Shown: in pieces, positions 52,400-61,716 of the stretch
How the letters are laid out: every line of letters starts with the position of its first letter
Position numbering within the stretch: position 1 is the stretch's first letter
NCBI RefSeq assembly: GCF_003675855.1
Contig: NZ_RCIH01000003.1
Coordinates: forward strand, 397,365 to 461,364
DNA length: 64,000 nt
From: Halostella salina
Lineage (GTDB): Archaea; Halobacteriota; Halobacteria; Halobacteriales; Natronoarchaeaceae
Direction: 5' to 3'
Translations under genes and position numbers: made by a program
The notes under the pieces: model-generated
The model's database searches: none
What the model was told of the DNA's origin: nothing
The model's input: only the letters and a program-made list of their open reading frames with translations

Positions 52400-52516
52400 A
52401 TGACGGAGTTCGAATCGTACACCTGCGAGGACTGTGGGACCGACTTCCGAGCGTACCCCGGTTCGAACGCGGCCGAGCGGGAGCGGTGTAGCCCCGCCTG
52501 CGAGTCGGCGTCGTAA
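52400..52516 (+). CDS. 38-residue zinc-finger protein
   Basis: The small protein MTEFESYTCEDCGTDFRAYPGSNAAERERCSPACESAS has CEDC and CSPAC, a likely zinc site. Haloarchaeal genomes have many such mini zinc fingers. It lies just upstream of the convergent guaB gene, with eight bases between the stops. Confidence 0.6.
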   Translation: MTEFESYTCEDCGTDFRAYPGSNAAERERCSPACESAS

Positions 52517-52524
52517 CGCCGTGG

Positions 52525-54024
52525 TTATTCGTCGGGGCTGTAGTTCGGCGCTTCGTCCGTGATGACCACGTCGTGGGCGTGGCTCTCGCGCTGACCCGCC
52601 GAGGAGACGCGGACGAACTCCGAGCGGTCCTTGAACTCGGGGATCGTCGCCGCGCCGACGTAGCCCATCCCGCTCTGCATCCCGCCGGTGAGCTGGTACA
52701 GTTCGCTCGCCAGACTCCCCTTGTACGGCGTGGCGGCCTCGACGCCCTCGGGGACGTACTCCTCGTCGTCCTCGGGAGCCTCCTTCAGGTAGCGGTTCTC
52801 CTCGTCGTCGCCGCCCTGCATCGCGCCGACGCTGCCCATGCCGCGGTACTGCTTGTACTTCTTGCCGTTCATCGTGATGACGCGGCCGGGGGCCTCGTCG
52901 GTGCCGGCGAAGTAGGATCCGAGCATCACGGCGTCGGCCCCGGCGGCGATGGCCTTGATCGCGTCGCCGGAGTAGCGGATGCCGCCGTCCGCGATGACGG
53001 GTACGTCGTGGCGGCTAGCCACGTCAGCGACCTGCGCGACCGCGGTGATCTGGGGCATCCCCGCGCCGCTGACGACCCGCGTGGTGCAGATGCTCCCCGG
53101 GCCGATGCCGACCTTCAGGCCGTCCGCGAAGTCGACGAGGTCCTCGGCGGCCTCGCGCGTGCCGACGTTGCCGACGACCACGTCCGCGTCGACCGCGTCC
53201 TTGATCTCCTTTGCGCCCTCGACGACGTTCCGGTTGTGCGCGTGCGCACAGTCGATGAACACGATGTCCGCGCCGGCGTCGTCGGCGGCGGTCGCGCGGT
53301 CCATCTCGAAGGGGCCGACCGCGACGGCGGCGAGCAGTTTGCCGTCGTCGTCGCGGGCCGCGTTGTCGTACTCGCGGCGCTGGAGGATCCCCTGCATCGT
53401 GACGAGACCGACCAGCCGGTTCCCGTCGTCGACGACCGGGACGCGCTCGATCTTGTACTCGTACATCAGTTCCAGCGCCTCGCGGGCGGTTACGTCCGCC
53501 GCGGCGGTGATCACCTCGTCGGTCATCGCCTCGCGGACCTCGTCGGACTCGCCGACCTCCAGATACGGCCGGATGTCCGTCCCGGAGATGATCCCGAGCA
53601 CCTCGTCGTCCTCGTCGACGACGGGCGCGCCGCTGACGCCCTCCCGCTCCATCATCTCGTCGACCTCGCGGACCGTCTGCTCGGGCGTCGCGGTGACCAC
53701 GTCGCGGATGATCAGCTCGTCCGCTCGCTTGACGCGCTCGACCTGTCGGACCATCTCGTCGACGTCCATGTTGCGGTGCAGGACCCCGAGGCCGCCCTCG
53801 CGGGCCATCTCGATCGCCAGGTCGCTCTCGGTGACGGTGTCCATCGCCGCCGAGAGCACGGGGACGTTCAGTTCGACGTTGGTCGAGACCCGTGTCGAGA
53901 GGTCCGCCTCGTCCGGCTCCACGGTGCTCTCCTTCGGGCGGAGGAGCACGTCGTCGAACGTCAGCGCTTCCGGTACCCGGAGCTTCTCGGAGAAGGTGCC
54001 GTCGTCAGGAACGTCGTTCGCCAT
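52525..54024 (-). CDS. guaB: Inosine-5'-monophosphate dehydrogenase
   Basis: The 499-residue enzyme oxidises IMP to XMP with NAD+, the first step toward GMP. The barrel motif GPGSICTTRVVSG (active-site Cys) and the flap region MGSVGAMQGG are clear. Two CBS domains (about 95-215) interrupt the barrel. The start is the ATG at 54022-54024 (MANDVPDDGTFSEKLRVPEALTFDDVLL), excluding a longer upstream frame. Length fits archaeal IMPDH. Confidence 0.96.
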   Translation of the reverse strand: MANDVPDDGTFSEKLRVPEALTFDDVLLRPKESTVEPDEADLSTRVSTNVELNVPVLSAAMDTVTESDLAIEMAREGGLGVLHRNMDVDEMVRQVERVKRADELIIRDVVTATPEQTVREVDEMMEREGVSGAPVVDEDDEVLGIISGTDIRPYLEVGESDEVREAMTDEVITAAADVTAREALELMYEYKIERVPVVDDGNRLVGLVTMQGILQRREYDNAARDDDGKLLAAVAVGPFEMDRATAADDAGADIVFIDCAHAHNRNVVEGAKEIKDAVDADVVVGNVGTREAAEDLVDFADGLKVGIGPGSICTTRVVSGAGMPQITAVAQVADVASRHDVPVIADGGIRYSGDAIKAIAAGADAVMLGSYFAGTDEAPGRVITMNGKKYKQYRGMGSVGAMQGGDDEENRYLKEAPEDDEEYVPEGVEAATPYKGSLASELYQLTGGMQSGMGYVGAATIPEFKDRSEFVRVSSAGQRESHAHDVVITDEAPNYSPDE

Positions 54025-54176
54025 GTAAACTGTCGGCAACGGTCGCCCAAAAACGTTGCGAGTCGGCCCGCCGCGTGAGTCGATCCCGTACGTCACGCCG
54101 TCACGCGGCCGTTTCCGGGGAACGTGAGGACACGTCCCACGCAATACTTATGCCGCCAACACGCTGAACGTGTACC

Positions 54177-54368
54177 ATGGACGCCGCCAGTTCCACTGCA
54201 AAGCGCAACGCCGGTCAGACGAGCGACGGCTCCGGCAACTGCTTTACACGCTTTGCGGCGGACTTCAAACCGGCGGCAGATCTCCGGTCCCGCTGGCGAC
54301 CCCACGGCGTACGTCGCTATCGCGGCTCTCAGTACCCACGGGCCACGGGGTACGGCCATCCGGGTTGA
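54177..54368 (+). CDS. Possible leaderless small protein, uncertain
   Basis: A 63-codon ORF starts at ATG 54177, with a good TATA-like AATACTTATG (54141-54150) about 30 bases upstream. However, the product (MDAASSTAKRNAGQTSDGSGNC...) is basic, rich in Arg, and does not follow the acidic composition of neighbours. It ends six bases before the DUF5794 gene. It may be a leader ORF, a real small protein, or a 5' UTR. The promoter evidence is stronger than the coding evidence. Confidence 0.3.
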   Translation: MDAASSTAKRNAGQTSDGSGNCFTRFAADFKPAADLRSRWRPHGVRRYRGSQYPRATGYGHPG

Positions 54369-54374
54369 CCGAGC

Positions 54375-55289
54375 ATGAGTTCGTCCCAACACCCGATCGC
54401 GTTACGCCTGGAGCAACAGGTGGGCGGTCCGACGAAGCTGCTCGCCACCGTCATGTGTCTGCCGCTTATCGACGGCATCTTCCCGGCGCTCGTGCTCGCC
54501 GGGGCCGTCGACAGCATCGGCGGCATCCTGCAGGTCGGCCTGCTCGTGTTCGGCGGGAGCGCGACCGTCGCGGTCATCCTCGCGGAGATGGACGGCACGC
54601 CACGCGAACAGGCGCGGATCGTCGCGCTCGTCGGCGCCGTCGTCCTCGTTGTCGCCGCCATCGAGGCGGCGCTCGCGCCGACGATCAGTAGCGTCCTCAA
54701 CCTGCACCTGTTCGAGCGCTTCGCCGCGCTGGTCATCGCTGCCGTCGCGGCCAAGACCGCCAGCGCACGCGTCGGGGAGTACCTCCCTCGCCCCGCGGTC
54801 ATCGTCGGACTCGGCCTCGTCGCCAGCCTCGAACCGGCCGGCGCGGAACTCGTACTGGTGCCCGACGCAATGCTCGTCGCCCGTGCAGTCGCGGCCGCCG
54901 GCGTCGGCGTCGGGTTCGCGCTGCTCGTCGCCCTGCTCTCGCCGATGCTTCGCGAGCAGGTCGACATCGACCGCTTCCGCTTCGGGAGCGCCGTCGCGCT
55001 CGGGCTCCTGCCGCTGTCGCTGCTCGGCATGCCGTACGGCAACGCGCCGCTGGCCGTGCTCGTCGTCACCGCCCTGTTCGCGTTCGACCCGAGCGGCGAC
55101 GCCGTCGCCGAGGACGGCGACACCGACGACGAAATGCCGTCCGTCTCGACCACCGACGCCGACTCGTCTCCCGACGGGGCGGTGGCCGATGGAGCCGTGG
55201 CCGACGGCGGTCAGGACGCCGCCCCCGACGAGGACGACCAGCCGGCGGACGCGCCCGTCTCGACCGAGGGCCGCGCCCCCTGGCTTTAG
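54375..55289 (+). CDS. DUF5794-family membrane protein
   Basis: The 304-residue polytopic protein starts MSSSQHPIALRLEQQVGGPTKLLATVMCLPLIDGIFPALVLAGAVDSIGGILQVGLLVFGGSATVAVILAEM and has about seven membrane helices and an acidic low-complexity tail of about 70 residues. This is the haloarchaeal DUF5794 family, function unknown. It precedes a DUF5795 gene, a conserved partnership in haloarchaea as far as I recall. A promoter is at 54141. Confidence 0.85.
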   Translation: MSSSQHPIALRLEQQVGGPTKLLATVMCLPLIDGIFPALVLAGAVDSIGGILQVGLLVFGGSATVAVILAEMDGTPREQARIVALVGAVVLVVAAIEAALAPTISSVLNLHLFERFAALVIAAVAAKTASARVGEYLPRPAVIVGLGLVASLEPAGAELVLVPDAMLVARAVAAAGVGVGFALLVALLSPMLREQVDIDRFRFGSAVALGLLPLSLLGMPYGNAPLAVLVVTALFAFDPSGDAVAEDGDTDDEMPSVSTTDADSSPDGAVADGAVADGGQDAAPDEDDQPADAPVSTEGRAPWL

Positions 55290-55323
55290 GAACGCTTACT
55301 TTCCCGGACCCACTCCGTTGCCC

Positions 55324-55548
55324 ATGAGCAACCGCGTCGTGCAGGGCCGCATGGTGACGGGCGACTCGCTCGCCGAGATGATCGAGGGTGAACCGGTCAT
55401 GGAAGCCGAGTCCATCGAGGACGCCGACCGCGACTGCCCCGACTGCGACGGCGACGTGCTCGCCGTGGGGTATATGCCCTCGGTGACGGAGTTCGTCACC
55501 GGCTACAAGTGCCAGAACTGCGACTGGGCCGAGACGGACCGCGACTGA
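55324..55548 (+). CDS. DUF5795-family zinc-ribbon protein
   Basis: The 74-residue protein MSNRVVQGRMVTGDSLAEMIEGEPVMEAESIEDADRDCPDCDGDVLAVGYMPSVTEFVTGYKCQNCDWAETDRD has CPDC and CQNC pairs, suggesting zinc. It is haloarchaeal-specific and of unknown function. It follows DUF5794 by 34 bases on the same strand. Confidence 0.85.
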   Translation: MSNRVVQGRMVTGDSLAEMIEGEPVMEAESIEDADRDCPDCDGDVLAVGYMPSVTEFVTGYKCQNCDWAETDRD

Positions 55549-55599
55549 CCGCCGCCGAACCGAAACCACTTTACGGAACTCCGGCCAACGACAGTCCGA

Positions 55600-55772
55600 G
55601 GGGTCGTGGCCAAGCCCGGCATGGCGACTGACTCCAGAGAGATCTGCCCGGTGACGAACTCCACTGATATGCCGAGCGGGCGACTGATCATCGCTCGCGA
55701 CGACGACGCTCTGGAGTACCGAGGCGATTCGGAGATATCAGTCGATCGGGGGTTCAAATCCCTCCGACCCCA
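55600..55772 (+). tRNA. tRNA-Trp (CCA) with 99-base intron
   Basis: Acceptor GGGGTCG (55600-55606) pairs with CGACCCC (55765-55771), discriminator A55772. The anticodon CCA is at 55634-55636. The intron runs about 55638-55736, right after the G37 of the anticodon loop, and ends before ATCAGT, which pairs with the 5' ACTGA. The intron contains box C-like GTGACGA (55651-55657), D' CTGA (55664-55667), and D CTGA (55684-55687), matching the known haloarchaeal tRNA-Trp intron that guides 2'-O-methylation of its own tRNA. The bulge-helix-bulge exon-intron junction is inferred. Confidence 0.93.
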
Positions 55773-55850
55773 TACCGCTTTTAAAGAAACAGCCTTCCCT
55801 GAGCCGCCGGTCCGGAACCATTCCGGCGGGTCGTGGACGGAAGGACCGCG

Positions 55851-57131
55851 CTACGGCCAGAGCCCGCGAGCTTCCTTCGCCTTCCCGATCCGAGTGAGCG
55901 CCACGACGTAGGCGGCGTCGCGCCAGCTCACGTCCGCGGCTTCGACTTCCTCGCGCACGTCAGACCAGGCCGACAGCATCTCCGATTCGAGTTCGTTCCG
56001 GACCCGCTCGGCGGACCACTTGCGGCGGTTTATGTCCTGGAGCCACTCGAAGTAGGAGACGGTGACGCCGCCCGCGTTCGCCAGGATGTCGGGGAGAACC
56101 GGCACGTCGCGCTCGTTCAGGACGGCGTCGGCGCCGGAGGTCGTCGGGCCGTTCGCCCCCTCGACCACGATGTCCGCACGGATCCGGTCCGCGTTGTCCC
56201 GGGTGATGACGTTGCCGACCGCGGCCGGGATCAGCACGTCGACGTCCAGCTCCAGCAGCTCCGCGTTCGTGACCGTGTTCGGCGCGTCCTGCCCCATGAC
56301 GCCCTCGGGTTGCTCGCTGTGGGTCGGGATGGCGTGCGTGTCGAGTCCGGCCGTGTCGTAGATACCGCCGTTCACGTCGCTGACGGCGACGACATCGGCT
56401 CCCCAGTCCTGCAGCAGGCGCGCGGCGTTCGCGCCGACGCTCCCGTACCCCTGAACGGCGACGCTCACGTCGTCGATCTCCTTGCCGTAGTAGTCGATGG
56501 CCTCGCGGGCGACGATGGCGACGCTGCGGCCGGGCGCTTCCTCGCGGCCGTAGCTCCCGCCGACGACCGGCGGCTTGCCCGTGACGACGCCGGGGATCGT
56601 CTCGCCCTGCTGCATGCTGTAGGCGTCCATGAACCAGGCCATCGTCTTCGCGTCCGTGCCCATGTCCGGTGCCGGGATGTCCTGGCTGGGACCGACCTCG
56701 TCGCGTATCTCCTCCGCGAAGCGGCGGGTGAGCCGCTCCTTCTCCCCCTCGCTGAGGTTCTTCGGATCGACGACGATCCCGCCTTTCCCGCCGCCAAAGG
56801 GCAGGTCCATGACGGCACATTTCCAGGTCATCCACATCGACAGGCCCACACACTCCTCTGCAGTCACCTCAGGGTGGTACCGGAGTCCGCCCTTGTACGG
56901 GCCGCGTACGTCGTCGTGCTGGGCGCGATAGCCGGTGAACACCTCGACGCTCCCGTCGTCCCGCCTGAGCGGGACCGACACCTCGACGACGCGCGTCGGG
57001 TGTTTCAACCGCTCGATGACGCCGCCGTCCACGTCGACGTGTGTCGCCGCCTCGCGTAGCTGTCGGCGGGCGGTTTCGAGCGCAGATTCGTGGTCGGACT
57101 CCGCAGCGTCGGTGACCTGTGTCGATGTCAT
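55851..57131 (-). CDS. gdhB: Glutamate dehydrogenase
   Basis: The 426-residue enzyme interconverts glutamate and 2-oxoglutarate plus ammonia with NAD(P)H. It has [43 protein letters not shown] (catalytic Lys regions), the PAPDMGT motif, and a Rossmann half with [17 protein letters not shown]. Cofactor preference cannot be decided. Other GDH copies may exist elsewhere in the genome. ATG at 57129-57131. Downstream convergent partner is tRNA-Trp. Confidence 0.93.
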   Translation of the reverse strand: MTSTQVTDAAESDHESALETARRQLREAATHVDVDGGVIERLKHPTRVVEVSVPLRRDDGSVEVFTGYRAQHDDVRGPYKGGLRYHPEVTAEECVGLSMWMTWKCAVMDLPFGGGKGGIVVDPKNLSEGEKERLTRRFAEEIRDEVGPSQDIPAPDMGTDAKTMAWFMDAYSMQQGETIPGVVTGKPPVVGGSYGREEAPGRSVAIVAREAIDYYGKEIDDVSVAVQGYGSVGANAARLLQDWGADVVAVSDVNGGIYDTAGLDTHAIPTHSEQPEGVMGQDAPNTVTNAELLELDVDVLIPAAVGNVITRDNADRIRADIVVEGANGPTTSGADAVLNERDVPVLPDILANAGGVTVSYFEWLQDINRRKWSAERVRNELESEMLSAWSDVREEVEAADVSWRDAAYVVALTRIGKAKEARGLWP

Positions 57132-57144
57132 CGGTAGTGAGCCG

Positions 57145-57291
57145 TCATTCGAAGGGCGTCCCGAGGTTCCGCATCGTTTCGCCACATTCGGGGCATTCGA
57201 TCGGGTGGTCAGCCGTCGACACGCGGTGGCTGCATCCGAGACACTCGTACTCCGATTTCGCCGCCGCCTCGCGTTGCACGTCGCGGTCCAT
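57145..57291 (-). CDS. Rubrerythrin-like-domain small zinc protein
   Basis: The 48-residue protein [48 protein letters not shown] has two Cys pairs (CLGC, CPEC) in rubredoxin-like spacing, as in haloarchaeal rubrerythrin-like proteins. It lies 13 bases upstream of gdhB on the same strand and may share its transcript. Confidence 0.75.
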   Translation of the reverse strand: MDRDVQREAAAKSEYECLGCSHRVSTADHPIECPECGETMRNLGTPFE

Positions 57292-57373
57292 GTGTTGCAA
57301 GAATTGCTTCGACCTCCCGGCGGATAGCGTCTGAGGCTAAATAGTCAACCACGCCGGGGAGCTTGGTGGTTTA

Positions 57374-60226
57374 CTATTCAACCGTCACGTATCCGTCCCG
57401 GTCCTCGAAGAGGGACGCGAACAGTTTCTGCTCGACCCGGCGGACGTGGTCGTAGAAGGCCGTATGTGAGATGTCGAGCGTCGACGCGATGTCGCGACCC
57501 GTCACGTCCCGGTCCGCCTCGAAGAACCCGCTGTGGTAGGCGACCTGCGCGACCTCCGCCTGCCGGTCGGTCAGCAAGGGTTCGCCCGCCCGGTCCGCAT
57601 CCGTCGTCCGCGTCTGGTTCCGCTGGGAAACGAGTGTGACGTCCGAGAACCGTTCGGAGAGCAGCCCGTCGACGGCGCGGACCGTCGCGGTGTCGGGAAC
57701 GTCCACGACGAGCCGGAGCTGCTCCGGGGTCGCTTCGACCGTTCGGCGCGTCGCACCGTGGCTCGCGAGCGCCGCGCTCAGGAACTGGTCCCGAACCGTG
57801 AAACTCACGAGCCCGCCGTCGTCGTCCGCCCGTATCAGCTCGGCGTCGATAACGTCGACGAGGTCGGCGGCCGCGTCGGCGACGGCCCTCGGGTCCGCCC
57901 CGTCGACGGCGACGAAGACGAGCGTCGAACCGTCCGCCCGGGTCACTTCGCTTTTCAGTTCCAGCGTACAGCCGACCCGCTCCGCGATCCGACGGAGGAG
58001 GGTCGCGGGGTCGTCGATCCGGTAGGTCAGTCGGAACACAGAGTCGCTTCGGAGTGCTTCCTTCCGCTGGAGGCTGTTTATCGCTGCCCCGATCGTGTCG
58101 CCCAGTTCGCGGAACACCGCCTGCACCGTCTCGCTGAACGCGTTCGGCTCGTCGCCGTACACGGTCAGTGTTCCGAACAGGACGCCGTCGTACGACAGCG
58201 GGACCGAGAGGACCGAATCGAAGTTCCGCGAGACCGCCTCCTTGCACCAGTTGGCCCCGCGGATGCTGTCGGCGACGTTCTGGACGACCGTCATCGACCG
58301 ATCCTGACTGGTTCGGACGGCCGGTTCGGGGAGCGTTTCGCGGTCGGTCGTCGAGAGCGAGACGGCGTCGAGATACTCCCGGTTGTCCCCGGCCCACTCG
58401 CTCGGGCGGACTCGCTGGCCGTGCGCGGTCACCTCGCCGATCCACGCGAACGCGAACCGCTCGTCCGATGTGAGCCGATCACAGACCGCCTCGACCATCT
58501 CCTCCCGCGTCTCGGCGTGGACCAGCGCCTGGTCGATCTCGCGGATCATCTCGTTGACCCGGTTAGTCTCCGTGAGCCGGCGGTTGCGCTCTCTGAGTGT
58601 TGCGTCACGCTCCCGCAGTTCGCGCTCCCGTTCCAGGCGGTCGAACGCCGCCTCCGCCGTCGCCGCCAGTAGCTCGCCGATCTCCCTGTCCACATCGCTG
58701 AGCGGCCCGCCGTCGGTCGTTCCGAGCAGCAACACCCCGTGCTCGCCCAGCGGGATCGCAGACAGGTCGTCGAGGCTGTCGAACGCCAGCGCCGGGCCGC
58801 TCCCACCAGCATCTGTGCGGTCCGTCGTCCGCTCCTCGACGAACGCATTGCTGATCGCCGTTCGCTGGTCGAGGCTCACGTCGGGGAGCGACCCGACGGT
58901 TGCCCGGACACTGTCCGAGGCGGTGATCGGGTAGAGGACGTTCTCGTCGTCGTCGAACCCGTACACGGCCGCACCGCCGCTCGTCAGCGTCTCCGTCGCA
59001 CTCGAGACGACCTGCGTCGCGACTTCCGTCCGCGTCTCCGCGTAGAGGAGTTCACGACTCGTCCGCTGGACCCCCGTCAGCGCCCGCTCGCGTTGCTTCC
59101 GTTTCGTGATGTCCCGACAGCTGTACAGCCGCGTGCCGTCCTGAATTGACACGTTCCGGACGTTGACGAGGAGCGTGTGTTCGTCGCCGTCCTTGTCGGT
59201 CGCCGCGTGCTCGACGTTCGTGACGACGCCCTCCTCCGCGAGTCGGTCGGGGTCGGCCGGGTCCGCCCCGAGCAGTTCGTCGATCGTCCCGAACTCGTGG
59301 ATCTCCTCGGCGGTGTAGCCGAAGATGAAGTGGACGTTCGGGCAGACGTAGGTGAACTCCCCCTCGTCGTTCGTGACCAGCACCGTGTCGGTCATGTTGT
59401 TCAGGGTCACGCGGTGGAGCTCCTCGGACGACCGCAGCTCCGCCTCCAGCTGCTCCCGCTCCGCGCGGTCCTCGCCCTGGACGAGCAGCGTGTCGGGGTC
59501 GTCGCCCGCCGGCTGGACGCGGAATTCGAGTGTCGATCCCTCGGCTGCCTCGTCCGCGCACGCGAGCGCGCCCTCGAACGTCGTGTACGACCCCTCCCCC
59601 GCCCGTGTGACTGCGTCCTGCACCTCACGGCGCACCGTCCGGCCGCCGCGCCAGGGGAGCGCCCAGAAGCGCTTCCCCGCGACCGTCCCTTCCAGCGCCT
59701 CGAGGCGCTTCGCCGCGGCGTCGTTGATCCGTCTGATCGTCCCGTCGCGGTCGAGCACCGCGACGAACCGGTCCGGGTCGTCGAACGCCCCCCGGAACGC
59801 CCCCGCGTCCCGCGCAGCGCGTCCTCGCTCCCGCACGCACGAGAGTACTGTTTCGAGGCCGTCGACGCCCGTCGTCCCCGGCAGGTCCCCGTCCAGCGGG
59901 ACCACCCACGACGCAGCGTCCGTCCCGACCGACAGGTCGGTGCCCGACAGGGGCGCGAGCACGAGCGTCGCGGCCTCCGGAACCGCCGCCGTCAGGTCCG
60001 ATAGCTCCCCGTCGCCCTCGCCGTCGAACGCCGCGGCGCTGATAACGCAGTCGGGGGTCTCCCCGGTCCGCACCGCCCCGCATGCCGTGTCGATGGCAGT
60101 GTAGGTGGTCCGATCGACGGCCGGGAGTCGGTCTATCGCCGCCTCGACGCGGGACTGCCACGCCGGCGGCCCCGCAGTGACGACGCGGAACGCGGCGTCA
60201 CTCCGTCCGTCCCCGTTCGGGTTCAT
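57374..60226 (-). CDS. Large PAS-PAS-GAF-GAF-BAT-HTH_10 sensory regulator
   Basis: The 950-residue soluble protein has, in order: a receiver-like N-terminal region without a convincing phospho-Asp pattern (about 8-110), two PAS domains (about 150-265 and 285-395), two GAF domains (about 410-560 and 590-725), a BAT-type domain (about 735-885) and a C-terminal HTH_10 (LLTDRQAEVAQVAYHSGFFEADRDVTGRDIASTLDISHTAFYDHVRRVEQKL). It is a bacterio-opsin-activator relative; the sensed signal is unknown (possibly redox or light). Start ATG at 60224-60226. No membrane helix is seen. It is a good candidate for a global regulator. Confidence 0.92.
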   Translation of the reverse strand: MNPNGDGRSDAAFRVVTAGPPAWQSRVEAAIDRLPAVDRTTYTAIDTACGAVRTGETPDCVISAAAFDGEGDGELSDLTAAVPEAATLVLAPLSGTDLSVGTDAASWVVPLDGDLPGTTGVDGLETVLSCVRERGRAARDAGAFRGAFDDPDRFVAVLDRDGTIRRINDAAAKRLEALEGTVAGKRFWALPWRGGRTVRREVQDAVTRAGEGSYTTFEGALACADEAAEGSTLEFRVQPAGDDPDTLLVQGEDRAEREQLEAELRSSEELHRVTLNNMTDTVLVTNDEGEFTYVCPNVHFIFGYTAEEIHEFGTIDELLGADPADPDRLAEEGVVTNVEHAATDKDGDEHTLLVNVRNVSIQDGTRLYSCRDITKRKQRERALTGVQRTSRELLYAETRTEVATQVVSSATETLTSGGAAVYGFDDDENVLYPITASDSVRATVGSLPDVSLDQRTAISNAFVEERTTDRTDAGGSGPALAFDSLDDLSAIPLGEHGVLLLGTTDGGPLSDVDREIGELLAATAEAAFDRLERERELRERDATLRERNRRLTETNRVNEMIREIDQALVHAETREEMVEAVCDRLTSDERFAFAWIGEVTAHGQRVRPSEWAGDNREYLDAVSLSTTDRETLPEPAVRTSQDRSMTVVQNVADSIRGANWCKEAVSRNFDSVLSVPLSYDGVLFGTLTVYGDEPNAFSETVQAVFRELGDTIGAAINSLQRKEALRSDSVFRLTYRIDDPATLLRRIAERVGCTLELKSEVTRADGSTLVFVAVDGADPRAVADAAADLVDVIDAELIRADDDGGLVSFTVRDQFLSAALASHGATRRTVEATPEQLRLVVDVPDTATVRAVDGLLSERFSDVTLVSQRNQTRTTDADRAGEPLLTDRQAEVAQVAYHSGFFEADRDVTGRDIASTLDISHTAFYDHVRRVEQKLFASLFEDRDGYVTVE

Positions 60227-60304
60227 ACGCCGTGGGGAGTGGGTTCACGACGAAAAGTCTGCCCCTCGCCGACCGCCTGGACGCCGGACCACTCGCGGTC
60301 CCCC

Positions 60305-61111
60305 TCACGCGTACACGTCGTCCAGGAACGCCCGGATGGCCCGGTTGACCGGCTCCGGGCGCTCCAGGTTGGCCGAGTGGCCGGCCTCCGGGATCGTCTC
60401 CAGTCGCGCGTCCAGCGCCTCGGCCATCGGCTCCGCCTGCGACGGGTCCAGGGACGCGTCTTCTGCCCCGTGGATCACGAGCGTTGGCACGTCGAGCGCG
60501 GCCAGCCGCTCGGTCACGTCCGCGCGGCCCAGCCACGAGTCGACCTCCCGGTACACTGCCTCCCCCGGATACGTGGTCCAGCGGTCGATCCACCGCTCGA
60601 CGAGGTCGGGCCGCTCCTCGCGGGTCGTCTCCCCGAACAGGTAGTGGGTGACGGTCTCGGCCATCGACCGGGGGACCGTCGTCTCGTCTCGGATCTGCTC
60701 GATCATCCCGCGGTACAGTTCCCTGTCGGACTCGGGGTGTGGTTCGGCGATGCTATCGATCAGGACGAGTCCGGCGATCCGGTCGGGAGCGCGGAGCGCG
60801 ACGCGCAGCGCAGTGAACCCGCCCATCGACATCCCTGCCAGGACCGGCGCGTCCATGTCGAGCCCGTCCGCGACCGCCAGGCAGTCGGCGGCCAGGTCGT
60901 CCAGGTCGTACGCCGCAGCGAACCGCTCGGTCCGCGCTCGAAGGTCGTACGCCGCGACCCGGTACTCGTCCGACAGCGCCGCCAACTGCGGGGCGAACAT
61001 CGTTCGGTCCATCAGCGAGCCGTGCGCACAGAGCAGCGGCGGTCCGTCCCCTGCTTCGGTGGCGAGTGCGTCCGCGCGGCTCCGGTACATCTCGGTAGCT
61101 GGGTCGGCCAT
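60305..61111 (-). CDS. Alpha/beta hydrolase
   Basis: The 268-residue protein has the nucleophile elbow AGMSMGGFTAL (Ser), the oxyanion HGSLMDR region, a late Asp in IHGAEDASLDP and a His in EAGHSANLERP: a complete catalytic triad. Substrate unknown; the family spans esterases, lactonases and dehalogenases. The start ATG is at 61109-61111. It is in the same orientation as the large regulator downstream but separated from it by 78 bases. Confidence 0.88.
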   Translation of the reverse strand: MADPATEMYRSRADALATEAGDGPPLLCAHGSLMDRTMFAPQLAALSDEYRVAAYDLRARTERFAAAYDLDDLAADCLAVADGLDMDAPVLAGMSMGGFTALRVALRAPDRIAGLVLIDSIAEPHPESDRELYRGMIEQIRDETTVPRSMAETVTHYLFGETTREERPDLVERWIDRWTTYPGEAVYREVDSWLGRADVTERLAALDVPTLVIHGAEDASLDPSQAEPMAEALDARLETIPEAGHSANLERPEPVNRAIRAFLDDVYA

Positions 61112-61200
61112 GACCCACGTGCGGCGGACAGGGTCAAAAGCGTGGCCCCGTCCGGTCCGGCGTTTCGCGGCGGCGGGGGTGAGTCCCTTCCGGCTTCGAG

Positions 61201-61593
61201 TCAGTCGTAGGTGCGGTACGTCGCCGACCCCACGTCGACTCTGACGAGCGTGTTGCCCTCGTACGCGTCCGCATCCGCCCCGTACTTCGCGTTGATCCGG
61301 CGGTTCGCGTCGCGGAACGCGGCGTCGTCCTCGACGACCGTCGCGGTGCCGAGCAGCGTCACAGCCCACAGTGCGTCGCCGCCCTCATCCTTCTGAACCG
61401 AGAGCGCGACCCGCGGGTTCTCGCGGACGTTCGCCAGCTTCCGCCCCGCCGTGACGAGCCTGACGACGCCGTCGTCGTAGCTGTACCACACCGGCGCGAC
61501 GTGGGGTCGACCGTCCACGCTGGTCGCGAGATGGGCCATCAGCGGCTCGCTCCGGAGGAGTTCGGCGGCCTCCGGGGGGACGGCGTCGGTCAC
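61201..61593 (-). CDS. Pyridoxamine 5'-phosphate oxidase-family protein
   Basis: The 130-residue protein MTDAVPPEAAELLRSEPLMAHLATSVDGRPHVAPVWYSYDDGVVRLVTAGRKLANVRENPRVALSVQ has the split-barrel flavin-binding fold. It may reduce F420 or FMN compounds; the short haloarchaeal members are often called PPOX. Function uncertain. It is divergent from GTP cyclohydrolase III. Confidence 0.87.
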   Translation of the reverse strand: MTDAVPPEAAELLRSEPLMAHLATSVDGRPHVAPVWYSYDDGVVRLVTAGRKLANVRENPRVALSVQKDEGGDALWAVTLLGTATVVEDDAAFRDANRRINAKYGADADAYEGNTLVRVDVGSATYRTYD

Positions 61594-61716
61594 GACCGGT
61601 GTTACGCCGCGGACGCGGATAAACGCCGATGCCGTCCCGCATCCCGATCCGCCGGCGACGCCGGCCTGTTGTCATTCAATAGTGCAATAAGGGAGTACCC
61701 CGTAGCTCGGGCAACC

